The position numbers were made by a program, and so were the translations under genes. This document shows, piece after piece, positions 20,875 to 28,977 of a DNA stretch of 64,000 nt. The notes under the pieces are model-generated. The model was given only the letters and a program-made list of their open reading frames with translations, did not search any database and had not been told where the DNA came from. Positions within the stretch are counted from its first letter, which is position 1. Each line of letters opens with the position of its first letter. The stretch lies in NCBI RefSeq assembly GCF_002260525.1, contig NZ_MRYI01000004.1, forward strand, positions 186,001-250,000, written 5' to 3'. This DNA comes from Hahella sp. CCB-MM4 (lineage in GTDB: Bacteria; Pseudomonadota; Gammaproteobacteria; Pseudomonadales; Oleiphilaceae).

Positions 20875-21561
20875 TCAGGCGCTATGCATGCCCTCCACAG
20901 ATTCAATACCGCCTTTTTGATCCCGGCCAGCCTGACTCGGCGCATTAATACCGGCAGCAAGGAATGGGATCAATTGGGCAACAATTTCCTCTACAGAGGC
21001 TCTGACACCTTTTTCACCTTCCAGAATGCTTCCCAGCGCTTCTGAGGAGGACATGGTGAAGGCCACCGCACCCTGCATAAACTGCATCCGCCAAAAGCGC
21101 TCTACCGGTGTCAGATGTGGCGTTGCCTGACGCAGAAGATTCAGGAACAACTTGAATTCAGTTCGATACTGCTCTTCCAGATATTTCCGCAAATGGCCTT
21201 GAGACTGGGTGTATGCCAACCCAAGCAGACGCATGAAAATTGAAAGGCTTTTCTCGTTGCGACGGGGCACAGAGACGATTGACCCCGTAATGATCTGCAA
21301 CAATTCTTCAAGGCTGACAGCCTCTTTTCCCTTGGCGACTTCGTTTAAGCGCTCACGCAGAATGCGTGTAAAAGGATTGATGAAGCGATCAAACACCGCC
21401 TGGATCAAAGCATTTTTGGACCCGAAGTGATAATTGACAGCTGCCAGGTTTACCTTTGCTTTGCTGGTAATCTGACGCAGGGAGGTTTCTGAAAATCCTC
21501 GCTCAGCAAACAGCTGTTCTGCGGCATCTAATATTCGATCGACGGTTTCTGATTGAGCCAT
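20875..21561 (-). CDS. psrA: Fatty-acid responsive TetR regulator PsrA
   Basis: A 228-residue TetR-family repressor/activator. The N-terminal HTH (MAQSETVDRILDAAEQLFAERGFSETSLRQITSKAKVN split as residues 1-38, then LAAVNYHFGSKNALIQAVF) is nearly the Pseudomonas PsrA sequence, as is SIFMRLLGLAYTQSQGHLRKYLEEQY. PsrA senses long-chain acyl compounds, represses itself and beta-oxidation genes, and in Pseudomonas activates rpoS. The start is the ATG at 21561; the reading frame could begin at 21627 but that would place the operator within the gene. Two PsrA-type palindromes lie 23-49 bp upstream. Confidence 0.93.
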   Translation of the reverse strand: MAQSETVDRILDAAEQLFAERGFSETSLRQITSKAKVNLAAVNYHFGSKNALIQAVFDRFINPFTRILRERLNEVAKGKEAVSLEELLQIITGSIVSVPRRNEKSLSIFMRLLGLAYTQSQGHLRKYLEEQYRTEFKLFLNLLRQATPHLTPVERFWRMQFMQGAVAFTMSSSEALGSILEGEKGVRASVEEIVAQLIPFLAAGINAPSQAGRDQKGGIESVEGMHSA

Positions 21562-21583
21562 TGTTATAGTAGGTAATACATTC

Positions 21584-21610
21584 CAAACAAGTGTTTGAAA
21601 CATACGTTTG
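21584..21610. promoter_or_regulatory. Two overlapping PsrA operators
   Basis: Two full matches to the known PsrA box (G/C)AAAC-N2-4-GTTT(G/C): CAAACAAGTGTTTG at 21584-21597 and GAAACATACGTTTG at 21597-21610, sharing one G. Both have a 4-bp centre and sit just upstream of psrA, as expected for autorepression. Confidence 0.85.
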
Positions 21611-21695
21611 ATGCTCAAAAATGTCAAGTAAAATGCTGTAAAGGATTTGTACAGCTGACAAATGCCGGAATCTGGAACGAATCCGGTTCAGGCAA

Positions 21696-21732
21696 CTAAA
21701 AAGGCTGCGACCAATACTTCAGCCGCAGCCTT
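21696..21732 (-). terminator. Terminator of amtB
   Basis: Stem AAGGCTGCG (21701-21709) with CGCAGCCTT (21724-21732), 14-nt loop. On the minus strand it follows the amtB stop by about 60 bp and is followed by a T-run (A-run 21697-21702 on plus). Confidence 0.8.
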
Positions 21733-21790
21733 CTCGCAATTGAAACACTTTTACGTGAAAAGTTCTTTCCTAATCTCGCCTGATTACTGC

Positions 21791-23002
21791 CTAATCTGCC
21801 CCATTGGCACCAATTTTATGAATTGCCAGGTCAGCGCCCTCAAACTCTTCCTCAGCACTTAACCGTAATCCGGCCACCGCCCTGACCACACCGTAGACGA
21901 TAAAGCCGCCAATAAGCGCAATCGCAACACCGGTGACAGAGCCTACCAACTGGGACATGAAGGTGACTCCGCCAACACCGCCAAACGACGTCAGGCCAAA
22001 TATGCCTGCCGCAATACCGCCCCACAATCCACAAATACCGTGTAACGGCCACACACCCAACACATCGTCGAGCTTCGGCATTTTTTTCTGCAGCATTTCA
22101 AACAGGTAGACGAAAAGTGCACCGGCAATGGCACCGGTAATCAGAGCTCCCACAGGATGCATGAGATCGGAACCTGCACATACCGCCACCAGACCAGCCA
22201 GCGGGCCGTTGTGAATAAAGCCGGGATCCTTCCGTCCCACCAACATCGAGCTGACAATTCCGCCCACCATCGCCATCAGGCTATTGACCGCAACCAGCCC
22301 ACTGACCGACTCCAGCGTCTGAGCGGACATCACATTGAAGCCAAACCAGCCGACCGTCAGTATCCAGGCACCCAACGCCAAAAACGGGATATTGGAAGGC
22401 GCAAAGGCCACCAACCTGCCATTACGGTAACGCCCGTTCCGGGTTCCCAGCAGGTATATCGCCGCAAAGGCAATCCAACCGCCAACAGCATGCACCACCA
22501 CAGAGCCGGCAAAATCATGGAATTCCGCTCCAAAGCTCTGACTAAGGAATTCCTGGAACCCATAATTTCCATTCCAGATCATCCCTTCAAACAACGGATA
22601 GACCAGAGCCACACAAAGAGACGCGGCAATCAGCATGGGATAGAACTTTGCCCTCTCAGCAACGCCACCGGAGATAATCGCCGGGATCGCCGCAGCAAAC
22701 GTCAGCAGAAAGAAGAATTTCACCAGATCATAGCCATTCTTTCCGCCTAACTCCTGGGCTCCGACCATGAAATCGATTCCGTAAGCCACTTTATAACCGA
22801 CAAAAAAGTAAGCCAGAGTGGATACACCAAAGTCCGTCATGATCTTAACCAGCGCATTCACCTGGTTTTTATGCCTGACCGTACCGACTTCCAGAAAAGC
22901 AAATCCCGCATGCATGGCAAGCACCATGATAGCCCCCAGCAGGATAAACAACGTATCAGCTCCCTGCATCAGGGATTGAACAGCATTGTTAATGTCTTCC
23001 AC
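21791..23002 (-). CDS. amtB: Ammonium transporter AmtB
   Basis: A 403-residue Amt/Rh-family channel with eleven helices. It shows AFLEVGTVRHKNQVNALVK, the FDFAGS-like DFAGSVVVHAVGGW with the first pore His, and CAGSDLMHPVGALITG-like and PLHGICGLWGGIA segments with the second His. It has no signal peptide of the E. coli type and starts at a GTG (23002) with AGGAG six bases before. No glnK lies next to it in this window, which is unusual for amtB. The gap upstream holds NtrC- and sigma-54-like sites, in line with induction under nitrogen limitation. Confidence 0.94.
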   Translation of the reverse strand: MEDINNAVQSLMQGADTLFILLGAIMVLAMHAGFAFLEVGTVRHKNQVNALVKIMTDFGVSTLAYFFVGYKVAYGIDFMVGAQELGGKNGYDLVKFFFLLTFAAAIPAIISGGVAERAKFYPMLIAASLCVALVYPLFEGMIWNGNYGFQEFLSQSFGAEFHDFAGSVVVHAVGGWIAFAAIYLLGTRNGRYRNGRLVAFAPSNIPFLALGAWILTVGWFGFNVMSAQTLESVSGLVAVNSLMAMVGGIVSSMLVGRKDPGFIHNGPLAGLVAVCAGSDLMHPVGALITGAIAGALFVYLFEMLQKKMPKLDDVLGVWPLHGICGLWGGIAAGIFGLTSFGGVGGVTFMSQLVGSVTGVAIALIGGFIVYGVVRAVAGLRLSAEEEFEGADLAIHKIGANGAD

Positions 23003-23037
23003 AGATCTCTCCTATTAACGCTCTTTTATAGTGCATC

Positions 23038-23054
23038 ATGCTTTTTATGCACCA
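23038..23054 (-). promoter_or_regulatory. Candidate sigma-54 promoter of amtB
   Basis: On the minus strand TGGTGCATAAAAAGCAT carries the invariant GG and GC of a -24/-12 promoter with the required 10 bp between them; the -12 part is AAGCA rather than TTGCA. It would start a transcript about 26 nt before the GTG codon. Confidence 0.45.
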
Positions 23055-23063
23055 TTTATGTGC
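23049..23063. promoter_or_regulatory. NtrC-like site overlapping the amtB promoter
   Basis: GCACC-ATTTA-TGTGC matches the NtrC pattern GCACC-N5-GGTGC with one mismatch. It overlaps the proposed -24 region. Confidence 0.4.
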
Positions 23064-23273
23064 CTTGATCAGCAATCAATTCCCTCTCAGGGAAATTATC
23101 TATATTGCTGTTTTTATTAGTTTTTATTTCTTATCGCCCGAAGTGTCAGATAATGTGGACAATGAGAAGCGCTATTCAGATGCAAAAAATGCTCCAACAG
23201 TGCACCATAATAAAGCGTAACAAGATGTTAAATATAAAGAAGGGGAATTTTGGGGGTTAACTCAGAAGATGTT

Positions 23274-23288
23274 GCACCATGTTAGTGC
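23274..23288. promoter_or_regulatory. NtrC-like enhancer site upstream of amtB
   Basis: GCACC-ATGTT-AGTGC has one mismatch to the GCACC-N5-GGTGC pattern of NtrC enhancers such as that of E. coli glnA. It lies about 270 bp before amtB. A single half-site GCACC follows at 23202-23206. Confidence 0.5.
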
Positions 23289-23314
23289 GCAAAATAATAA
23301 TTAACAGCTTTCTT

Positions 23315-23821
23315 TCATTCTTTATCTTCAATCAAAGCATTATATTGTGATGCCAGATTGGCATCGATGACTGAAAAAATAACCTCTTTCACGTGCGAAG
23401 CATTCAGTAGACTTTGTTTTGAAGAATTGACGGCGATGGGTATGGCCTTGTCTACCGGATATCCAAATATCCCGCAGCTAATGGCTGGAAAAGCAATGGA
23501 GGTGCAATGATATTGATCAGCCAGGGCAATGGATTCGCGGTAGCAGGAGGCTAATAACGCCTCTTCGTTCATATGCCCGCCATGCCAAACAGGACCAACG
23601 GCATGAATGACGTATCGGGCCGGAAGGTTGTACCCTTCCGTAATCACCGCGCCACCGGTATCACAACCATTAAGCCTGGAGCAGGCGTTTGCCAGTTCAG
23701 GGCCGGCCGCACGATGTATGGCCCCACAAACTCCACCGCCTGGCAACAATTGATTGTTTGCCGCATTGACAATCGCATCTACCGCCAGAGTGGTAATATC
23801 GCCCACCAGAACCCTGATCAT
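23315..23821 (-). CDS. Macrodomain protein, O-acetyl-ADP-ribose deacetylase type
   Basis: A 168-residue single macrodomain of the MacroD/YmdB class. GDITTLAVDAIVNAANNQLLPGGGVCGAIHRAAG holds the binding Asp, the Asn-Ala-Ala-Asn and the glycine-rich loop in one run; YVIHAVGPVW and FPAISCGIFGYPVDKA close the ADP-ribose pocket. Such enzymes remove acetyl from O-acetyl-ADP-ribose or ADP-ribose from proteins. The ATG at 23821 has AAGGAG six bases before it. It lies upstream of amtB on the same strand but 312 bp away with likely amtB promoter in between. Confidence 0.93.
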   Translation of the reverse strand: MIRVLVGDITTLAVDAIVNAANNQLLPGGGVCGAIHRAAGPELANACSRLNGCDTGGAVITEGYNLPARYVIHAVGPVWHGGHMNEEALLASCYRESIALADQYHCTSIAFPAISCGIFGYPVDKAIPIAVNSSKQSLLNASHVKEVIFSVIDANLASQYNALIEDKE

Positions 23822-23827
23822 GATCAG

Positions 23828-23879
23828 CTCCTTATTCTACTCCTTATATCGTCTGCTCCTTATCTCCTTATCTCCTTAT
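23828..23879. repeat. Five copies of CTCCTTAT before the macrodomain gene
   Basis: CTCCTTAT occurs at 23828, 23840, 23856, 23864 and 23872. On the minus strand this is ATAAGGAG, so the macrodomain mRNA leader has five Shine-Dalgarno-like motifs; only the last one is correctly spaced to the ATG. Confidence 0.85.
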
Positions 23880-23918
23880 AGATAAGAGGACTATTTCAAC
23901 CCAAGACTATCATCTGTA

Positions 23919-24929
23919 TTACGACACATCTGAAAACTCCGACTGCAACCGGGAGGAAATTTTCATGTAATCGTTTTTGACCACTTTGAACGCCTGCTGG
24001 GCTTCCAACATGTACATCAGGTACAAGCGTATAGCCGCCGCAGAGCGCATGGCTTTTATGAGTGCGCTCTGCTGGCTCAGTAAAACGATTCTTTTATATC
24101 TCTTGTCGGCCAGCGCACGGCGATATGGAATCATCATCTGGCATTGATATGCCAACCCCCGACTCCCTTCCAGCATCCTGATGTGACTTATTGCCCGAAA
24201 CTCCATGGCCTTTTTAGTTGCCACAATCTCTCCATGGTTGGGAACTTTGACAAACAGACGACGCACAGGAGGAACGGAAAACGATAGCAAGGCAACCAGA
24301 ACACCGAAGGACACACCTGCCAACCATGCGGGCAGGAATCCGAACCAACCGATCAGAAACATTCCCGCCGACAGCAGAATCGCCAAAAGCCAGAGATCCC
24401 TCCTTCTTTTCGCCCCTAATACTTCCACAACGTCCGGATACTGCTTCATGGCAAGCAAATCGTAGTTCAAGACCTCCAGCGGCTCACACTCCCGAATAAT
24501 CTGAACCAGCCTTGCCTGCTGCTCCTTGAGCTTCAACAACTCTTCCTTTCTTTGCTCAGCAGTTTGCTTGGGAGCGGCTTCTTTTCCACCTGCGGGACTA
24601 TTTCTTTTAGCCGCATCGGCTGCCTTGTTTGTACGCCCTCTGGTGTTATCCAACTGTTTTCCGGTTGCATTGGCCGGAACGGTCTGGCGTGCTTTCGCCG
24701 GTACTTTGCTTTCAGTCGTCTTGTTTTCAGTCGCCTTATTTTCAGCCGTCTCCGCCCTCTTTCTCTCTGCAGGCTTCCTGCCCTTGTCCGGCGGAGCGAT
24801 ACTGGTGGCCGGCAAATTTCGGCTGCGGTGCTCCTCAATAGCCTTTTTAATAGGATCAAGCTCCCCTCTTGCAAGGGCTCTCAACTCTCCAGGCTCCAGG
24901 TCCAAATCTGTTGGGTTATGTATCTTCAT
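23919..24929 (-). CDS. Hypothetical membrane protein with Lys/Ala-rich N-terminal half
   Basis: A 336-residue protein I do not recognise. Residues 1-25 are acidic (LDLEPGELRALARGELDP), 30-130 are low-complexity and rich in Lys, Ala, Thr and Glu and likely disordered. Residues 125-150 (TAEQRKEELLKLKEQQARL) look like a short coiled coil. Two membrane helices at about 178-225 form a hairpin, and a basic alpha-helical C-terminal part follows. ATG at 24929. The acidic N-terminal motif might be a docking peptide, but that is a guess. No operon partner is evident. Confidence 0.7.
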   Translation of the reverse strand: MKIHNPTDLDLEPGELRALARGELDPIKKAIEEHRSRNLPATSIAPPDKGRKPAERKRAETAENKATENKTTESKVPAKARQTVPANATGKQLDNTRGRTNKAADAAKRNSPAGGKEAAPKQTAEQRKEELLKLKEQQARLVQIIRECEPLEVLNYDLLAMKQYPDVVEVLGAKRRRDLWLLAILLSAGMFLIGWFGFLPAWLAGVSFGVLVALLSFSVPPVRRLFVKVPNHGEIVATKKAMEFRAISHIRMLEGSRGLAYQCQMMIPYRRALADKRYKRIVLLSQQSALIKAMRSAAAIRLYLMYMLEAQQAFKVVKNDYMKISSRLQSEFSDVS

Positions 24930-25326
24930 TATCTTCCGGCAATATCACATCACAGCTGTCTACGTGCTTACGACTGGTTTCACTTTCCGTTAGTCAAACA
25001 CCTTTCATCTCTCTTCCATCCGCGAACCTAACACCTTCGTGCCGGTTGCCCTGTGAAATGAAATGTCAGGAAATGGAACCAAAACAACATAGCACCAATA
25101 ACAGTCAATTTTTTGACTTCATTATGTATATTATGGTGTATAGGCAATACTCAGGCCATTTTGATTTTCGCTTCCATTCCTTTTCTGGTCATGGCCCTCG
25201 CATCTATTACCGCACCGAGTGAGGACCAATGACTTAAATTATCCCTAACATATCATTAACCTAAGGGATTACAGCCTCTATAATCCAAGACACACCAGCA
25301 TTAGCATCATTCAGGATCGATCCACT
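24930..25326. other. Intergenic region upstream of riboflavin synthase
   Basis: No gene seen. An imperfect inverted repeat TTATCCCT/AGGGATTA lies at about 25238-25273, 55 bp before ribE. A TTGACT box occurs near 25109. I looked for the conserved GGGGCAGGG and related segments of an FMN riboswitch and did not find them. Confidence 0.4.
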
Positions 25327-25953
25327 ATGTTTACCGGCATCGTACAAGGCAAAGCACAACTTATTGATTCAGATAAAAAAGAAGGCTTATATACTTACAC
25401 CTTCAAATTTCCCGACGACCAGTCGAATACCAGAATCGGCTCCAGTGTTGCGATCAACGGTACATGTCTCACTGTAGTAAAAGTCGACCAATATCAGCTG
25501 ACCTTTGACCTGATGCAGGAAACCCTTCGACTGACCAGTCTAGGTCAGCTAAAACCGGGAGACGTGGTTAACTATGAGCATGCCGCCAGAATCGGTGATG
25601 AGATTGGCGGCCATTTGATGTCCGGGCATGTCCACTGCACTGCCCCTCTTGTGGCGATGCATACTTCAGAAAATAACCTGGCATTAATATTTGAAGTACC
25701 CTCCGAATGGAGTCGTTATATTTTCCCCAAGGGTTTTATAGGTGTTAATGGTGCCAGTCTGACTGTGGGAGATTGCAACGCTCAACAGTTTACGGTAAAC
25801 CTGATTCCCGAAACCCTTAGAGTGACAACCTTCGGCGACCTGCAGGAAGGTCATCTGGTGAATATTGAAATTGATCCGCAGACCCAATCGATAGTTGATA
25901 CAATTGAGCGAGTACTACCGACCTTGATCCGTCAGCAGGCTGCAACTGAATAA
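25327..25953 (+). CDS. ribE: Riboflavin synthase, alpha subunit
   Basis: A 208-residue enzyme that dismutates two 6,7-dimethyl-8-ribityllumazine molecules to riboflavin. It is made of two lumazine-binding barrels: MFTGIVQGKAQL with VAINGTCLTV in the first, and GEIGGHLMSGHVHCTA-like (DEIGGHLMSGHVHC here) with GVNGASLTVGD in the second. Length is usual. The gene stands alone here, apart from ribBH. Flavin made by this pathway is the cofactor of the Nqr subunits coded earlier in the window. ATG at 25327 with a weak AGGA before it. Confidence 0.95.
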   Translation: MFTGIVQGKAQLIDSDKKEGLYTYTFKFPDDQSNTRIGSSVAINGTCLTVVKVDQYQLTFDLMQETLRLTSLGQLKPGDVVNYEHAARIGDEIGGHLMSGHVHCTAPLVAMHTSENNLALIFEVPSEWSRYIFPKGFIGVNGASLTVGDCNAQQFTVNLIPETLRVTTFGDLQEGHLVNIEIDPQTQSIVDTIERVLPTLIRQQAATE

Positions 25954-26024
25954 GTGGCTCACAAGCGAAATTCCGGATCCCAAGCGTCGGTTAAATGTCG
26001 AAATCATAAGAAAGCGTCCTTCTC

Positions 26025-27494
26025 ATGCTGATTTTACCTGCCGAACACAAATTGAACTGGCAAAGGCCTCCCGTCATTACACTGGCGTTGATCATTATCA
26101 ATGTCTTTGTGTTTTTCCGTCTGGATGCAACAGACACCCGACTGTATAACGACGCCTATGATCACTATGTCAATGATCGTCTTTACGTGATGGAAGCCCA
26201 GGAGTATGCCGACTACCTGCAGCGGCAGGTGAACCTGGGATTGGACGATCGCTTCGACCTCGCAGCGGAAGTTCAGCAGGCAGTCACAGACAACAACACT
26301 GAAGAACTGATTCCCCTGATGCTCACAGATCGGGGATTTGTTTCCTATCTGACCGATAAAGGGCCGGAATTTCTGGAACCCGAGGTCTACAATGACTGGC
26401 TCCCCAAACGCCAATATATTCAACTGAACTTTCTGGACAAACTGAGCTACTGGCAAATGGGGCTGATCCCCGCAGATATAGAACTGGGGGACCTGTTATC
26501 CTACCAGTTCCTGCATGGAGACATCGGACATCTGGCCGGCAACATGGTGATCCTGTTTCTGCTCGGCTTTGCAATCGAGCGTATCCTGGGAAAAGCCCTT
26601 TACATCCTGGCCTATTTATTTACCGGAGCCTGTGGCGGTTTACTCTTTGCCGCCGTTGAAGGCAACAGCCTTCAACCGCTGATCGGCGCATCTGCGGCCA
26701 TTTCCGGCTTAATGGGCATGTACGTCAGCTACTATCGATTACGCAAGATCCGCTTCTTTTACTTCGTCTTTTTCTACTTTAATTACTTTAAAGCACCTGC
26801 ACTGCTGTTACTGCCATTGTGGCTGGGTCTGGAGATTTATCATTTCTTCTATGACTCCCTCTCTCATGTAGCCTATATGGCTCATGCAGGAGGACTGATT
26901 GCCGGTGCGGCTATCATGATCCCCTGGGCGAAGTGGTATCAGCCCGACTCAGAAGATTCGCATTCCCATGACGAAGCTGACCTGGAATTTCGCACCCAGC
27001 TTTCGAAAGGGTTTAAGGCCATCAATAAAGTGGATTTTGATGAAGCCCGGAGCATTTTTCTTCGCCTTCACGAACATAACCCTCATCACAGCGACATCAT
27101 TCGACAGCTGTTTCATTTATATAAAATTCACCCAAAGGATCCCGATAGCCAGCGCTTCACCCAGCTGGCACTGGAAGACGCCCTGACATTCAATCGAATT
27201 GATGAGGCTATTGCCATTTTTGAAGAGTACAACCGTTATGCTTCAGGGTGCCCGCTGTCAGACACCAGCTATTACTTCCGCCTTTTAAACGGATGTCTGA
27301 GCACCAATCGCATGAGTGAAGCTGAGAAGTTACTGGATACCATAGGAAAGTCCGTTAAGGACAAAGGATTGATATCAGAAGGTTTCCGATCCGCAATTCA
27401 GGCTTTCAACGCTCGCGAAATGCCGATGAAAGCCAAAAAGTATGAAAAGGTCCTGGAAAACCTGCTCACCACTTCCGGTCCTGATACTGTCTGA
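26025..27494 (+). CDS. Rhomboid family intramembrane serine protease with C-terminal repeat domain
   Basis: A 489-residue protein. One helix at 17-33, then a roughly 100-residue extramembrane insertion, then the six-helix rhomboid core: H164-x4-H169-x3-N173 in FLHGDIGHLAGN, catalytic Ser223 in GASAAISGLMG and catalytic His287 in MAHAGGLIAG. After the core, residues 320-489 are a soluble helical tail of TPR-like character (GFKAINKVDFDEARSIFLRL). Such tails are not part of standard rhomboids and may present or select substrates. The gene converges on a zinc-finger membrane protein whose C-terminal part has the same kind of repeats. Confidence 0.9.
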   Translation: MLILPAEHKLNWQRPPVITLALIIINVFVFFRLDATDTRLYNDAYDHYVNDRLYVMEAQEYADYLQRQVNLGLDDRFDLAAEVQQAVTDNNTEELIPLMLTDRGFVSYLTDKGPEFLEPEVYNDWLPKRQYIQLNFLDKLSYWQMGLIPADIELGDLLSYQFLHGDIGHLAGNMVILFLLGFAIERILGKALYILAYLFTGACGGLLFAAVEGNSLQPLIGASAAISGLMGMYVSYYRLRKIRFFYFVFFYFNYFKAPALLLLPLWLGLEIYHFFYDSLSHVAYMAHAGGLIAGAAIMIPWAKWYQPDSEDSHSHDEADLEFRTQLSKGFKAINKVDFDEARSIFLRLHEHNPHHSDIIRQLFHLYKIHPKDPDSQRFTQLALEDALTFNRIDEAIAIFEEYNRYASGCPLSDTSYYFRLLNGCLSTNRMSEAEKLLDTIGKSVKDKGLISEGFRSAIQAFNAREMPMKAKKYEKVLENLLTTSGPDTV

Positions 27495-27512
27495 CGGCAT
27501 CAGGTTTGGATT

Positions 27513-28955
27513 CTATCCGAATGAAACCTTGGGATCAGGTAATCGCCCATCCTTTTTAAGGTGCTCCAGCAGCTCCGGCACCTGGGCAGCCAGGTCATCC
27601 TGAGAAAAATTCTTTGCCAGATACATCAGGTATTGCTTGGCTTTGGGCCCGTTATGCAGCCCATTTGCGAGTGCGCGAGCCGATAGCATAATCACTTCAG
27701 CCTGATGTGGCGCATCTTTAAAACGCTGACCATAACCTTGCAGTACGCGCAGCAGCAATCGATAGTCCCCAGCGTGATACAGGGATTGAGCAATATGATA
27801 GGCGGCTTCGGGATCACGCACTTCGAACTTCTCTCTTTTGCTGTACAGCCCCCGCAACATTTGCCTGATCTCCCGGATACGGCCGGTTTCAACAAGCAGT
27901 TTCAACACCGGCAGGGACTTTTTATCCAGAACATCCCACCTTCCAGTCAGCATCAGCAACTTAAAGAGCCTGTCCAGGGTCACCTTGTCATAGGGTTTGC
28001 GACTGAACAGGTTCGTCAGTGACTCTATCGCCAGATCGTATCTACCATCCTTGAGCGCAATATCAATCTCTATCAGAGACTGCTTTTCATTCTTCTGGGC
28101 CAGATCAGGTTTATGAACTTCATGCTGAGAGGAATGAATTGCGCCACCAAGCCGAGGCTGGTACTGATATAGCACATATCCCATCATGCAGAAGATCACC
28201 AGCATGAAATAACTCGAGGTAAATCCTGTAATGGTGTAAGCCAGTGAAGGGTTAAAACGCGTGACCACGAACTCCTGCACAGCCCCAAGCCCCAGCATCA
28301 GCAGTATCAGATATCCGCACATGACAAAATATGGCCACCCAATCGCCCCGACAACACCAAGTATCCGGGATGGATCCAAAGCCTGGGTAATCTCATGCTC
28401 TGTCGCCAGCAGCATGATACTGGCAGGCAGGCCTATCAGGATAAGTATCAGAAGCAGCATCGCAATGCCTGATCCCAGCCACATATTGGCAGCAAACACC
28501 AACCCGCCAAAAATAATAAAGATCAGAGTCTGCTGAATCACCAGCATCAACCCGCCCCCCATAAACGCCTCTTTGAGTGTCGGCGGCTTCAGATCTCCAC
28601 GGGCGGATTGTTCGATCACCAGATACATATACTTGGTCTGCGCACAGACCAGCACAATGAGTATGATCAGCGCCAGAAACCCCTGGTTGAAAATGGCAGG
28701 CAATAAGGTACAGATAGCAATCAGGACGATAGGATCGCGGGAAATCGGATAAGCAAAGAAATCACTCAGGCACTGCCAGAACGGGGGCACCTTGGCTGTT
28801 GATCCGCTATGTCCCAGATTCTGATGGCATACAGGACACTGGGCATTATAGCTGCCGGGAGGCATGGCAACACAATGCTCACAAAAGTGGACCTGGCAGT
28901 TTTTACAATACCACTCAGAAGGCTCTAACGGATGATATTGACAATAGCTTTCCAT
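27513..28955 (-). CDS. B-box-like zinc finger, multi-helix membrane protein with repeat tail
   Basis: A 480-residue protein of unknown function. The N-terminus is a B-box-like metal site: C5, H8, C17, C20, C25, C28 (YCQYHPLEPSEWYCKNCQ, then FCEHC) and a further Cys pair CPVC. Residues 70-280 hold about six membrane helices of a DUF4013/Yip1-like kind. Residues 300-480 are helical repeats (DIALKDGRYDLAIESLTNLF and similar). It ends 18 bp from the convergent rhomboid gene; the similar tails suggest a functional pair. ATG at 28955; 22 bp after holB on the same strand. Confidence 0.75.
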   Translation of the reverse strand: MESYCQYHPLEPSEWYCKNCQVHFCEHCVAMPPGSYNAQCPVCHQNLGHSGSTAKVPPFWQCLSDFFAYPISRDPIVLIAICTLLPAIFNQGFLALIILIVLVCAQTKYMYLVIEQSARGDLKPPTLKEAFMGGGLMLVIQQTLIFIIFGGLVFAANMWLGSGIAMLLLILILIGLPASIMLLATEHEITQALDPSRILGVVGAIGWPYFVMCGYLILLMLGLGAVQEFVVTRFNPSLAYTITGFTSSYFMLVIFCMMGYVLYQYQPRLGGAIHSSQHEVHKPDLAQKNEKQSLIEIDIALKDGRYDLAIESLTNLFSRKPYDKVTLDRLFKLLMLTGRWDVLDKKSLPVLKLLVETGRIREIRQMLRGLYSKREKFEVRDPEAAYHIAQSLYHAGDYRLLLRVLQGYGQRFKDAPHQAEVIMLSARALANGLHNGPKAKQYLMYLAKNFSQDDLAAQVPELLEHLKKDGRLPDPKVSFG

Positions 28956-28977
28956 TTACTCCGCCCCAGAGGTTCTA

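Noticed and set aside
23043-23066. Second sigma-54 reading AGGCACATAAATGGTGCAT before amtB
   Set aside because: GG and GC are 12 bp apart instead of the required 10.
25200-25326. FMN riboswitch before riboflavin synthase
   Set aside because: None of the conserved RFN segments were found; only a weak inverted repeat is present.
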